Part shown: piece after piece, positions 33,419 to 40,029 of the stretch | How the letters are laid out: each line of letters begins with the position of its first letter | Numbering within the stretch: position 1 is the first letter of the stretch | Assembly: GCA_904394685.1 (NCBI GenBank) | Contig: CAJFNK010000061.1 | Span: 1 to 40,029, forward strand | Length of the DNA: 40,029 nucleotides | Direction: 5' to 3' | From: Candidatus Heritagella gallinarum | Lineage (GTDB): Bacteria; Bacillota; Clostridia; Oscillospirales; Acutalibacteraceae | Translations under genes and position numbers: made by a program | Notes under the pieces: model-generated | Told to the model about the DNA's origin: nothing | Database searches by the model: none | Seen by the model: only the letters and a program-made list of their open reading frames with translations

Positions 33419-33497
33419 TTTCAGTCCTCCATTTTTAAATTTGCCTTTCCGGCCGCAAAGCCGAAACGACAATTAATTAACATGTAAAGCTGGAATC

Positions 33498-33526
33498 ATT
33501 ATATCCCATTTACTGTGGAAAATCAA
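33498..33526 (-). promoter_or_regulatory. Promoter of fba
   Basis: On the minus strand, TTGATT (complement of 33521-33526), a 17-base spacer and TATAAT (complement of 33498-33503) lie about 80 bases upstream of fba. Confidence 0.8.
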
Positions 33527-33634
33527 GGGCAGCGGCAGATTTCGGGCACAACGGTCGATTTTATTCCTGTGGACACAACCGTACCGGTATAATTTCATAT
33601 TCTGAATTTCTCGATAAACGGGAAGTGATGTAAT

Positions 33635-34072
33635 CTATTCAAGCCATTGAACAAAAGCGGTTTTATCACTACTGTTATAGCCTGCATTACGATAAAATTT
33701 AAGTGTTGCATCTTCCTTTGAACCAGTGAGCAGCATCATTTTATAACAATTTTCCTTTTCTGAAATTTCTTTTGCATAATTCAAACATTCTGTCGCATAC
33801 CCCTTGCCACGGTAACCTTCACGGGTAACAACATTTTCTATCAATGCGTATGGTCTGACATTCCTTGTTAAATTTGGGATAATTACGCAAACACAAGAGG
33901 ATACTATTTTATTATCAACCTCATTTACGATAATGTGATGATTTTTATCTTTCATAATCGTTTCCCAGGTGTTATTCAACTGTTCAGTCATTTCCGGTAT
34001 AAATTTCTCATGTAAATATAAATACAAATTTAACAATTCGTTTCGCTCGTTTTCTTTAATTTCTCTAACCAT
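33635..34072 (-). CDS. GNAT family N-acetyltransferase
   Basis: Acetyl-CoA-dependent acyltransferase of 145 residues. The acetyl-CoA binding motif is R-G-K-G-Y-A (in E-G-Y-R-G-K-G-Y-A-T-E), preceded by the I-E-N-V-V-T strand and followed by the late K-F-Y-R-N-A-G-Y motif. The substrate is unknown. ATG 34072 follows GGAGG by about six bases; the upstream extension has no site. The gene is clearly richer in A+T than its neighbours and uses many A/T-ending codons, which suggests acquisition from elsewhere. It has no operon partner. Confidence 0.88.
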   Translation of the reverse strand: MVREIKENERNELLNLYLYLHEKFIPEMTEQLNNTWETIMKDKNHHIIVNEVDNKIVSSCVCVIIPNLTRNVRPYALIENVVTREGYRGKGYATECLNYAKEISEKENCYKMMLLTGSKEDATLKFYRNAGYNSSDKTAFVQWLE

Positions 34073-34229
34073 ATAGAACCTCCGCAAATTTCCGCTTATC
34101 TTACCATGAGTATAGCGCATAACGAAATTGTGTCTATACAATTTTCAGCAAGTCATTATATTTAATAACAACCCGCAGGATGAGAAAAGGGATACATCCT
34201 TACAAAGTGACTCTCTTCCAGGCAGCGCT

Positions 34230-36011
34230 TTATTTTTTGCTTTCCTCAATTTTCTCCGCCAGCTCGTTTAAATATACCCACCGCTCGGTTTTTTCTTCCA
34301 GTGCTTTTTCCAGCTGCTCTTTTTCTTCCAATAATCCGGGCAGCAGGTCAAAACGGGCGGCATTTTCGTCTATCTCTTTTTCTTTTTGTGCGATAGCCTG
34401 TTCCAGTTTTTCGATATCTTCGTCGATGGTTTCAAACTCCCGCTGTTCCTTATAGGAGAATTTCAGCTTCGGCTCCCGTTTGGGCTTTTCTTTCTTTTTG
34501 GGGGCCTCGCCTGCCGGTGATTCCGGCTGAGGGGCGGCGGCACGATAATCGGTATATCCGCCCAGATAGGGGGTGAGGGTCCCATCCGGCTCAAACACAA
34601 ACACATGCTCTGCTGTGCGGTCGAGGAAATAGCGGTCGTGAGAAACCGAAATCACAGCACCGGGGAAGCTGTCGAGGTAATCTTCCAGAATGGTGAGGGT
34701 CTGGATATCCAGATCGTTGGTGGGCTCGTCCAGCAACAGGATGTTTGGGGCGGTCATCAGGATACAGAGCAGATATAGCCGCCGTTTTTCTCCGCCGGAA
34801 AGCCTGCCTACCGGCGCATGCTGCATGGCTCCGGGAAACAGGAATTTTTCCAGCATCTGGGAAGCCGTCAGCGTCCCCTCCGGGGTCTCGGTCTGCCAGG
34901 CAATATCCCGGATGGTATCCAACACGGTTTTTTCATCGTCCAGCCCCTCGCACTCCTGCGAAAAATAGCCGATCTTCACGGTTTCTCCAATCCGCACCTC
35001 GCCGCTGTCGGGCGCAATCAGCCCCTGCATCACCCGCAGCAGCGTGGTTTTTCCGCATCCGTTGGGGCCGATGATCCCCAGCCGGTCACGGCGCAAGAGA
35101 TTATAGGAGAAATCATGGAACAGCACTCTTTCCCCATAGCATTTGGAAACAGCGTCGATCTCCACGATCTTTTTTCCCAGACGGGCGTGAAGCGCCGAAA
35201 GCTCCAGTTCCTGCTCCGGCAAGGGCTTTTTGGCGGCGTCTTTCAGCTCCTCAAAGCGATTGACACGGAATTGCGCTTTGGTGCTTCTGGCCCGTGCGCC
35301 CCGCTGAATCCATTCCAGCTCTTTTTGATAGAGTGCTTTTTTCTTTCGCAGAGAAGCCGCTTCCATGGCTTCCCGCTCCTCTTTCAGTTCCAGATACCGG
35401 CTGTAATTGGCCGGGTATGGGGTCAATATGCCGTTGTCCAGCTCCACCATCCGGTTACACACCCGTTCCAGAAAATACCGGTCATGCGTAACCATCAAGA
35501 GTGCTCCCCGATATCCTGCCAGATAGGTTTCCAGCCATTCCACCGTGGCGCTGTCGATATGGTTGGTAGGCTCGTCCAAAATCAGCAGCTCTACCTGGCC
35601 GGCCAGCGCTGCCGCCATGGCCACCCGCTTTTTCTGCCCGCCGGAAAGGGTGGAAACATCCTGCTCAAAATCCGTAATCCCCAGCCGGGTCAACATGGCA
35701 CGGCACTCAAATTCCGCCGAGTCCTTGCGGTCACGGGCGGCATGGCGCAGCACCTCCTGCCAGACAGTTGTGCCGGGGGTAAAATCCGGGCTTTGGGGAA
35801 GATATCCTACCCGCATCCCAGAGGCGGTGGTAATGCGGCCGCTGTCGGCTTCCTCCACCCCTGCACACACCCGAAGGAAAGTGGATTTTCCGGTCCCGTT
35901 CACGCCGATCACGCCGATACGGTCGCCGGATTCAATGGTGAGATCGACATTGGCCATCAGTGGCTTTACGCCATAATTTTTGGTAATTTTTTCCAGTGTA
36001 AGAACGATCAT
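34230..36011 (-). CDS. ABC-F family ATPase (Uup-like)
   Basis: Soluble protein of 593 residues with two ABC domains and no membrane part, the form of ribosome-associated ABC-F proteins. Domain 1 has G-V-N-G-T-G-K-S-T and L-S-G-G-Q-K-K-R-V-A with L-D-E-P-T-N-H-I-D. Domain 2 has G-P-N-G-C-G-K-T-T, L-S-G-G-E-K-R-R and L-D-E-P-T-N-D-L-D. A linker between them is rich in basic residues. A proline/lysine segment (about 490-520) leads to a C-terminal coiled coil (about 525-590), as in Uup. A role in translation or ribosome rescue is likely, and antibiotic protection is possible. It is the last gene after the two thrE halves. Confidence 0.88.
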   Translation of the reverse strand: MIVLTLEKITKNYGVKPLMANVDLTIESGDRIGVIGVNGTGKSTFLRVCAGVEEADSGRITTASGMRVGYLPQSPDFTPGTTVWQEVLRHAARDRKDSAEFECRAMLTRLGITDFEQDVSTLSGGQKKRVAMAAALAGQVELLILDEPTNHIDSATVEWLETYLAGYRGALLMVTHDRYFLERVCNRMVELDNGILTPYPANYSRYLELKEEREAMEAASLRKKKALYQKELEWIQRGARARSTKAQFRVNRFEELKDAAKKPLPEQELELSALHARLGKKIVEIDAVSKCYGERVLFHDFSYNLLRRDRLGIIGPNGCGKTTLLRVMQGLIAPDSGEVRIGETVKIGYFSQECEGLDDEKTVLDTIRDIAWQTETPEGTLTASQMLEKFLFPGAMQHAPVGRLSGGEKRRLYLLCILMTAPNILLLDEPTNDLDIQTLTILEDYLDSFPGAVISVSHDRYFLDRTAEHVFVFEPDGTLTPYLGGYTDYRAAAPQPESPAGEAPKKKEKPKREPKLKFSYKEQREFETIDEDIEKLEQAIAQKEKEIDENAARFDLLPGLLEEKEQLEKALEEKTERWVYLNELAEKIEESKK

Positions 36012-36039
36012 AAGGGTTCCTTTCTATCAATCAGAGCTT

Positions 36040-36510
36040 TCAGGCTTTTTTCTTCACACGCAGTTCCCGTGCCTTCATGCCAAGGCGCATGGCAGAAGAA
36101 ACCAGCAGGATTCCCAGCGCCAGCGAACCGGCCACCCCCAATGTGGAGAGAAGGCTTTCCAGAAACATTTCTGTTTCCCCATTGATGCCGTATTCCATCG
36201 TGTAGTAGATTCCACCGCCCGGCACAAGCGGGAACAAAGCAATGAGCAAGAATACCGTAACCGGGGTTTTGGTAACCCTTGCCATAATTTCACAATACAG
36301 AGAGAGCGCTACCGCCGCCAGAAAATAAGAGGCGGCGCTGGGCAAAAATACAGAACACAGCAGATATACTCCCCAGGAAATCCCTCCGCCCAATCCCACC
36401 GGAATCAGGCGCTTTCCCTGGATATTAAAGATAATCGAATATCCGATACAGCCGATAAAGCTGTACAGACAGGGCAAAAGCCCGTCTTTGATGACTGCCA
36501 TCCAGTCCAT
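36040..36510 (-). CDS. Threonine/serine exporter, small subunit (ThrE C-terminal type)
   Basis: Membrane protein of 156 residues with about five hydrophobic segments, matching the ThrE_2 domain, which in some bacteria is fused to the larger domain encoded just upstream. Typical features are F-N-I-Q-G-K-R-L-I-P and the P-L-V-P-G-G-G-I-Y-Y motif. The ATG at 36510 follows AAGGAGGG. It starts 12 bases after the larger partner's stop, so the two are probably made together. The substrate (threonine/serine) is inferred from the family. Confidence 0.87.
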   Translation of the reverse strand: MDWMAVIKDGLLPCLYSFIGCIGYSIIFNIQGKRLIPVGLGGGISWGVYLLCSVFLPSAASYFLAAVALSLYCEIMARVTKTPVTVFLLIALFPLVPGGGIYYTMEYGINGETEMFLESLLSTLGVAGSLALGILLVSSAMRLGMKARELRVKKKA

Positions 36511-36522
36511 GGGTTCCCTCCT

Positions 36523-37284
36523 TCAGATTCCCAAAATCCATTTTGCACCATATACCGCCATAGCGGCGCCCAGCGCAATAAATACCGCAATCAAAAACAC
36601 CTCGGCAATTTTGGAAACGCCCGACATCAAATCGCCTGCCAGAATATCCCGGATGCAGTTGGTGAGGGCGATTCCCGGAACCAGATTCATCAGCACTCCG
36701 ATAATCACTTTATCGGAGTTATTCGCCAGCCCGGTTTTTACCGAAACGATGGCGAGTGTCCCGATAAGGCAGCTCTCGACCATCAGGGAAAAGAACTGGT
36801 TGGCTTCGAGCTTATTGAGCAGATACTGAAACAGGCATACCACCACAGCGATGGGAAACGCACAGGCCGCATCCAGAAAATTCCCGCCAAAAATCATGGA
36901 AAACGTAGAGCCGACCAGCGCCCAACCCAGACAGGTGAGCGGAAGGGAATAAACGGGCCTTTTGGGAATCTGGGAAAGCTCCTCCCGAATCATGGAAAAC
37001 GCCGGGGTTTCCCGGCAGACACGGCGGCAAAGGTCGTTGACTGCCATGACTTTGTCAAAATCGGTGCCACGGGAACGCACCCGGACACTTTTGGAGATAT
37101 TCTCGCCGGATGGCGTGAGAATGGTGGCAATAATAGTAGTAGGCACACAGTACACTTGGCCGCTGACGCCATAGGCGGCAAAAATCCGCTCCATTGATTC
37201 CTCAACACGATAAATCTCGGCGCCGTTTTGAAGGAGCAGCCGGCCGATATCGGCAGAAAGATTCAGTAATTCATGATAATCCAT
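36523..37284 (-). CDS. Threonine/serine exporter, large subunit (ThrE N-terminal type)
   Basis: Protein of 253 residues with the ThrE N-terminal layout. A soluble N-terminal region begins L-x-L-S-A-D-I-G-R-L-L-L-Q-N-G-A-E-I-Y-R-V-E-E. About five transmembrane helices follow, including the N-L-V-P-G-I-A-L-T-N and I-R-D-I-L-A-G-D-L motif region. ATG 37284 follows AAGAGG and matches where family members begin; the 26 codons upstream are not conserved. A promoter lies at 37334-37362. Confidence 0.88.
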   Translation of the reverse strand: MDYHELLNLSADIGRLLLQNGAEIYRVEESMERIFAAYGVSGQVYCVPTTIIATILTPSGENISKSVRVRSRGTDFDKVMAVNDLCRRVCRETPAFSMIREELSQIPKRPVYSLPLTCLGWALVGSTFSMIFGGNFLDAACAFPIAVVVCLFQYLLNKLEANQFFSLMVESCLIGTLAIVSVKTGLANNSDKVIIGVLMNLVPGIALTNCIRDILAGDLMSGVSKIAEVFLIAVFIALGAAMAVYGAKWILGI

Positions 37285-37333
37285 TGATAAAACCTCTTGA
37301 ATTGATTGATCTACAAATACAGTTTTTACGCCC

Positions 37334-37362
37334 AGTATATCACATTTTCCGTTTTGAAACAA
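37334..37362 (-). promoter_or_regulatory. Promoter of the thrE-ABC-F operon
   Basis: On the minus strand, TTGTTT (complement of 37357-37362), a 17-base spacer and TATACT (complement of 37334-37339). It is back to back with the rightward promoter at 37376-37404, only 14 bases away. Confidence 0.7.
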
Positions 37363-37375
37363 TCAGCACCCCGCC

Positions 37376-37404
37376 TTGCATTTCTGTGGGGAATCTCTTA
37401 TAAT
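37376..37404 (+). promoter_or_regulatory. Promoter of the ECF S component-coaX operon
   Basis: TTGCAT (37376-37381), a 17-base spacer and a perfect TATAAT (37399-37404). The start near 37411 leaves a leader of about 130 bases before the first gene. Confidence 0.8.
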
Positions 37405-37410
37405 AAAGCC

Positions 37411-37539
37411 GGAAGTACTGGTTGTTTTTTATGCCGCCGGAACCTGAAAGGAACGGCAGGTGTTTACTAAAAATAATCGGCGCTTCCCTCAATTTAAAAG
37501 CGCTGCATCCGGTTTGGAGCAGCAGCAGGAGGTATTATT
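37411..37539 (+). promoter_or_regulatory. Structured leader of the S component gene, unidentified
   Basis: The leader can fold into at least two hairpins: ACCTG/CAGGT in the 37442-37470 region (alternatively GCCG/CGGC) and GCGCTT/AAGCGC in the 37480-37510 region. The ribosome binding site GGAGG follows near 37530. There is no terminator, so any control would act on translation. It does not match a riboswitch class I can name. Given the pantothenate genes downstream, comparison with the pan motif RNA would be the first check. Confidence 0.35.
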
Positions 37540-38241
37540 ATGAAAAAACAAGCATCCACCCGTGACCGTGGCATCTTCCGCAAGGAAGCCATGCAGGAAA
37601 ACATCCTGCTATGCCTCTTTATCGCCATTATCATCGTATTGGCGTTCACCCCGTTGGGAATGATTCAGCTGCCTCTGATCAAGGCCACCATTCTCCATGT
37701 CCCCGTTATCATCGGCTCCGTCCTGTTTGGACCGAAAAAAGGCGCTGTCCTGGGGTTCCTTTTCGGCCTGTGCAGCTTTGTCAGCAACACCTTTACCCCT
37801 ACCGCTCTTTCCTTTGCCTTTTCCCCGCTGATTCCCGCTCCCGGCACAGACAACGGCAGCCTGTGGGCGCTGGTGGTTTGCTTTATCCCCCGCATACTGG
37901 TGGGGATTCTTCCCTGGTTTGTATTCCAGTTGCTGCGGCTTCCCTTTAAAAAGGAAAACATGAAGCTACGCACCATTCAACTGGTGATTACCGGCGCTGT
38001 GGGCGCTTTTATCAACACCTTCTTTGTAATGGGTTTAATTTATGTTGTATTCCGTGACGCTTATGCCGCCATGAAGGGGGTAACCGCTGATGCAGTGCTG
38101 GGGCTGATTCTCGGCGTAGTCGCTACCAATGGCGTGCCGGAAGCGATTGCCGCTGCGGTGTTGGTGGGCGCTGTATGCCTGCCCATGCAGAAGCTTATGA
38201 AACGTGACCCCCTCAAAACCGGGATAAAAAACGAAAAGTAA
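37540..38241 (+). CDS. ECF transporter S component, probably for pantothenate
   Basis: Membrane protein of 233 residues with about six hydrophobic segments and the S-component pattern: basic N-terminus, a L-A-F-T-P-L-G helix, then I-K-A-T-I-L-H-V-P-V-I-I-G and G-A-V-L-G-F-L-F-G. The alanine- and glycine-rich helix 1 region is the usual contact with EcfT. No ATPase is adjacent, so it likely uses the EcfA1-A2-T module at 20.4-23 kb. Pantothenate is proposed because two type III pantothenate kinase genes follow directly. That is a context argument; another vitamin is possible. The ATG follows AGGAGG. Confidence 0.75.
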   Translation: MKKQASTRDRGIFRKEAMQENILLCLFIAIIIVLAFTPLGMIQLPLIKATILHVPVIIGSVLFGPKKGAVLGFLFGLCSFVSNTFTPTALSFAFSPLIPAPGTDNGSLWALVVCFIPRILVGILPWFVFQLLRLPFKKENMKLRTIQLVITGAVGAFINTFFVMGLIYVVFRDAYAAMKGVTADAVLGLILGVVATNGVPEAIAAAVLVGAVCLPMQKLMKRDPLKTGIKNEK

Positions 38242-38283
38242 AAGTAAGCAAGAAATCTACGCAGACAAACTGAGGTGTAAGCA

Positions 38284-39069
38284 ATGATCGTAGCCATCGA
38301 TATGGGCAATACCAACGCCGTGATTGGATGTATGGAGGGGGAAAAGATGATTTTTACCTCCCATATCAGCACTGACCGTTCCAAAACGGTGGATGAATAT
38401 GCCCTGCTGTTTAAAGGCATTTTCGAAATGAACCATATTGACCCCAAAACGCTGGAGGGGGGCATTATCTCCTCGGTAGTTCCCATGCTGCGCCCGGTTC
38501 TCCGGGACGCCGTGGAGCTGCTCACCGGAAAGCGCCCGTTGCTGGTTGGGGCCGGGGTGAAAACCGGGTTGAATATCAAAATCGATAACCCGGCACAGCT
38601 TGGCGGCGATCTGGTGGTGGTGGCAGTGGCTGCCTGTGCCAAGTATCCCAAGCCGATTGTCATTTTTGACATGGGTACCGCCACCACAGCCTCGGTCATT
38701 GGCAAGGATGGAAGCTATTTGGGCGGGATGATTATTCCCGGACTGCGGGTGGCGGTAGACGCCCTCTCGGCAAGGGCTTCCCAGCTCCCGCTGAACATCA
38801 GCCTGGAAGCGCCGGAAAAGATGATCGGCACCAACACGATTGACTGTATGCGTTCCGGTGCGATTTATGGCAATGCCGCCATGCTGGACGGCATCATTGA
38901 ACGGCTGGAAGAAGAATTGGGCGAGCCTGTGAGCGCAGTTGCAACCGGCAACCTGATTTCCATGGTGATTCCCTATTGCGAAAAAAAGATTTATTCAGAA
39001 CCCGATCTGTTACTGCACGGGCTGCGGCTGCTGTATGAGAAAAACAGCCGGAAAGGAGCCGCTTTATGA
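38284..39069 (+). CDS. CoaX-type pantothenate kinase paralogue, altered motifs
   Basis: Protein of 261 residues, clearly homologous along its length to the next gene product and to type III pantothenate kinases. The P-loop-like D-M-G-N-T-N-A-V-I-G, G-A-G-V-K-T-G-L-N and D-M-G-T-A-T-T motifs are kept. Two conserved places are changed. The G-x-D-R motif reads G-G-D-L (arginine lost, the catalytic-type aspartate kept, and V replaces the following N or D). The late T-G-G motif reads T-G-N. Activity may be reduced or lost. The stop overlaps the start of the second copy as ATGA, so both are made from one transcript in coupled fashion. Confidence 0.85.
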   Translation: MIVAIDMGNTNAVIGCMEGEKMIFTSHISTDRSKTVDEYALLFKGIFEMNHIDPKTLEGGIISSVVPMLRPVLRDAVELLTGKRPLLVGAGVKTGLNIKIDNPAQLGGDLVVVAVAACAKYPKPIVIFDMGTATTASVIGKDGSYLGGMIIPGLRVAVDALSARASQLPLNISLEAPEKMIGTNTIDCMRSGAIYGNAAMLDGIIERLEEELGEPVSAVATGNLISMVIPYCEKKIYSEPDLLLHGLRLLYEKNSRKGAAL

Positions 39070-39842
39070 TTCTGGCAATTGATATTGGCAACACCCATAT
39101 TGTGGTAGGCTGCTTGGAAGGGGAAACCCTGTCGGCTTCGTTTCGACTGGCAACAGACCGCTCCAAAACCGCTGAAGAATACACCCTGCTGCTGATGGGA
39201 GTGTTTTCCATGCGGGGAATCGAACCGGAATCGATTGAAGGGGGCATCATCTCCTCGGTAGTACCCGTGCTGCGGCCGGTATTGCGGGATGCGGTGGAGA
39301 AACTCACTGGAAAGCGCCCGCTGCTGGTAGGGGCCGGGGTCAAAACCGGATTGAATATCAAAGTAGACAACCCGTCACAGCTGGGCAGCGATAGAGTCGT
39401 GGATGCAGTTGCCGCCTGCGCCAAATATCCCAAGCCCATTATGATTGTCGATATGGGGACTTCTACCACCATATCGGTGATTGACCGGGAAGGGAGCTTT
39501 TTAGGCGGAATGATTATCCCCGGCCTTCGGTTGGCGGTAGATGCTCTTTCTTCCAGAGCTTCTCAACTTCCTCAAAACATCAGTCTGGAAGCACCGGATA
39601 AGATGATTGGAACCAACACACTGGATTGTATGAAGTCCGGCTCGGTGTATGGCAGTGCTGCCATGCTGGACGGTATTATCACCCGTTTGGAGAAAGAGCT
39701 GGGCGAGCCGGTAACCGCCGTAGCGACCGGAGGGAACATCTCTATGGTAGCGCCTCTTTGCAGGAAAAAAATTCATGTTGAACCCGATCTGCTGTTGCAG
39801 GGGCTTTGGATACTTTATGAGAAAAACACGCAGCAAAAATAA
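39066..39842 (+). CDS. coaX: Type III pantothenate kinase
   Basis: CoaX of 258 residues, which phosphorylates pantothenate in the first step of coenzyme A synthesis and, unlike types I and II, is not inhibited by CoA. Key motifs are intact: D-I-G-N-T-H-I-V-V-G at the N-terminus, P-L-L-V-G-A-G-V-K-T-G-L, the G-S-D-R-V-V-D-A-V-A-A active-site block, D-M-G-T-S-T-T and V-A-T-G-G-N. The enzyme family works as a dimer with the active site at the interface, so pairing with the altered upstream paralogue is conceivable. It starts inside the stop of that gene. A terminator follows. Confidence 0.93.
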   Translation: MILAIDIGNTHIVVGCLEGETLSASFRLATDRSKTAEEYTLLLMGVFSMRGIEPESIEGGIISSVVPVLRPVLRDAVEKLTGKRPLLVGAGVKTGLNIKVDNPSQLGSDRVVDAVAACAKYPKPIMIVDMGTSTTISVIDREGSFLGGMIIPGLRLAVDALSSRASQLPQNISLEAPDKMIGTNTLDCMKSGSVYGSAAMLDGIITRLEKELGEPVTAVATGGNISMVAPLCRKKIHVEPDLLLQGLWILYEKNTQQK

Positions 39843-39850
39843 CAGTTGGC

Positions 39851-39892
39851 AAATCGCTGTGAGGCCTTTGATAAAGGGTTCACAGCGATTTT
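39851..39892 (+). terminator. Terminator of the coaX operon
   Basis: The perfect 12-bp stem AAATCGCTGTGA/TCACAGCGATTT (39851-39862 with 39880-39891) has a 17-base loop that itself contains CCTTT/AAAGG. It lies 9 bases after coaX; the T-run is short. Confidence 0.82.
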
Positions 39893-39925
39893 AAAAAAAC
39901 AAAATAAAAAATTTGAAAAATAGGG

Positions 39926-39954
39926 TTGACAACTGCAAAATTACAGGGTATAAT
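39926..39954 (+). promoter_or_regulatory. Promoter of the tRNA gene
   Basis: Full consensus -35 TTGACA (39926-39931), a 17-base spacer and -10 TATAAT (39949-39954). The start near 39961 is 13 bases before the tRNA. This is the strongest promoter seen in the window. Confidence 0.92.
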
Positions 39955-39973
39955 AAGCAAGCGCCTTAACCGT

Positions 39974-40029
39974 GCTGGTGTAGCTCAGCTGGTAGAGCAG
40001 CTGATTTGTAATCAGCAGGTCGGGGGTTC
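39974..40029 (+). tRNA. tRNA-Thr (anticodon TGT), cut by window end
   Basis: The first 56 bases of a tRNA. They include the acceptor strand GCTGGTG and a D arm GCTCAGCTGGTAGAGC. The anticodon arm GCTGA-TTTGTAA-TCAGC has anticodon TGT, reading ACA and related threonine codons. The T arm begins GGGGGTTC before the window ends. A consensus promoter lies directly upstream. Confidence 0.93.

Noticed and set aside
34142..34229. Terminator of the ABC-F gene (AGGATG/CATCCT)
   Set aside because: The stem is short with a 12-base loop, and no T-run follows on the minus strand.
37405..37522. Closing helix AAA-CCGG/CCGG-TTT around the S component leader
   Set aside because: The 5-prime strand would lie at or upstream of the predicted transcript start, so it probably is not in the RNA.

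Overview
The window is a chromosomal stretch of a spore-forming, anaerobic-type Clostridia bacterium, most likely of the Oscillospiraceae/Ruminococcaceae group. The main clues are a YpeB germination protein, strong AGGAGG ribosome binding sites, moderately GC-rich genes with AT-rich spacers, a purine pathway with split IMP-forming enzymes under a ZTP riboswitch, a group II ECF transporter module and a stand-alone DUF5711-CvpA-PgsA cluster. The genus cannot be fixed from the sequence alone. No prophage, complete insertion sequence, CRISPR array or rRNA gene was seen.

Layout. 1-3.3 kb: a parvulin-like foldase lipoprotein converges on an LCP cell-wall ligase, followed by a 36-residue membrane peptide and a CopZ-like metal-binding protein. 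3.5-7.2 kb: a Crp/Fnr-type regulator, thioredoxin and thioredoxin reductase, a small membrane protein and L-lactate dehydrogenase. 7.3-13.6 kb: purine genes purE, purM, purN, purO (IMP cyclohydrolase), an AICAR-transformylase-only purH, and purD. They are read from at least two promoters; one carries an unidentified terminator leader and the other a ZTP riboswitch. 13.8-19.9 kb, minus strand: truA, then DUF5711, cvpA, pgsA and a ClpE-like ATPase. 20-25.3 kb, minus strand: glmM, an rRNA-methyltransferase-like gene, ecfA1-ecfA2-ecfT and a short pyrophosphatase-like gene. 25.5-28.8 kb, minus strand: ruvC-ruvA-ruvB and a nitrilase-family hydrolase. 28.9-32.5 kb, plus strand: ypeB and a GH38-like (DUF5054) gene. 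32.5-37.3 kb, minus strand: fba, an AT-rich GNAT gene, and the thrE halves with an ABC-F ATPase. 37.4-40 kb, plus strand: a probable pantothenate ECF S component, two tandem coaX genes and the start of a tRNA-Thr gene.

How the parts connect. The ECF energizing module at 20.4-23 kb could serve the S component at 37.5 kb, whose pantothenate would feed the CoaX pair for coenzyme A. The Crp/Fnr regulator has a CRP-like recognition helix (R-E-V-V-S-R). Two GTGA-type palindromes sit about 41-42 bases upstream of the predicted starts of the CopZ-like gene and trxA, which suggests a small local regulon.

The most striking non-coding structure is a family of five short elements of about 140-165 bp. 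They have imperfect terminal inverted repeats and mostly TA at both edges, resembling IS630/Tc1-type MITEs. They differ by swappable internal hairpins. A second, unrelated 225 bp nest of palindromes lies inside the purine cluster. All assignments come from reading the sequence; no database search was run.
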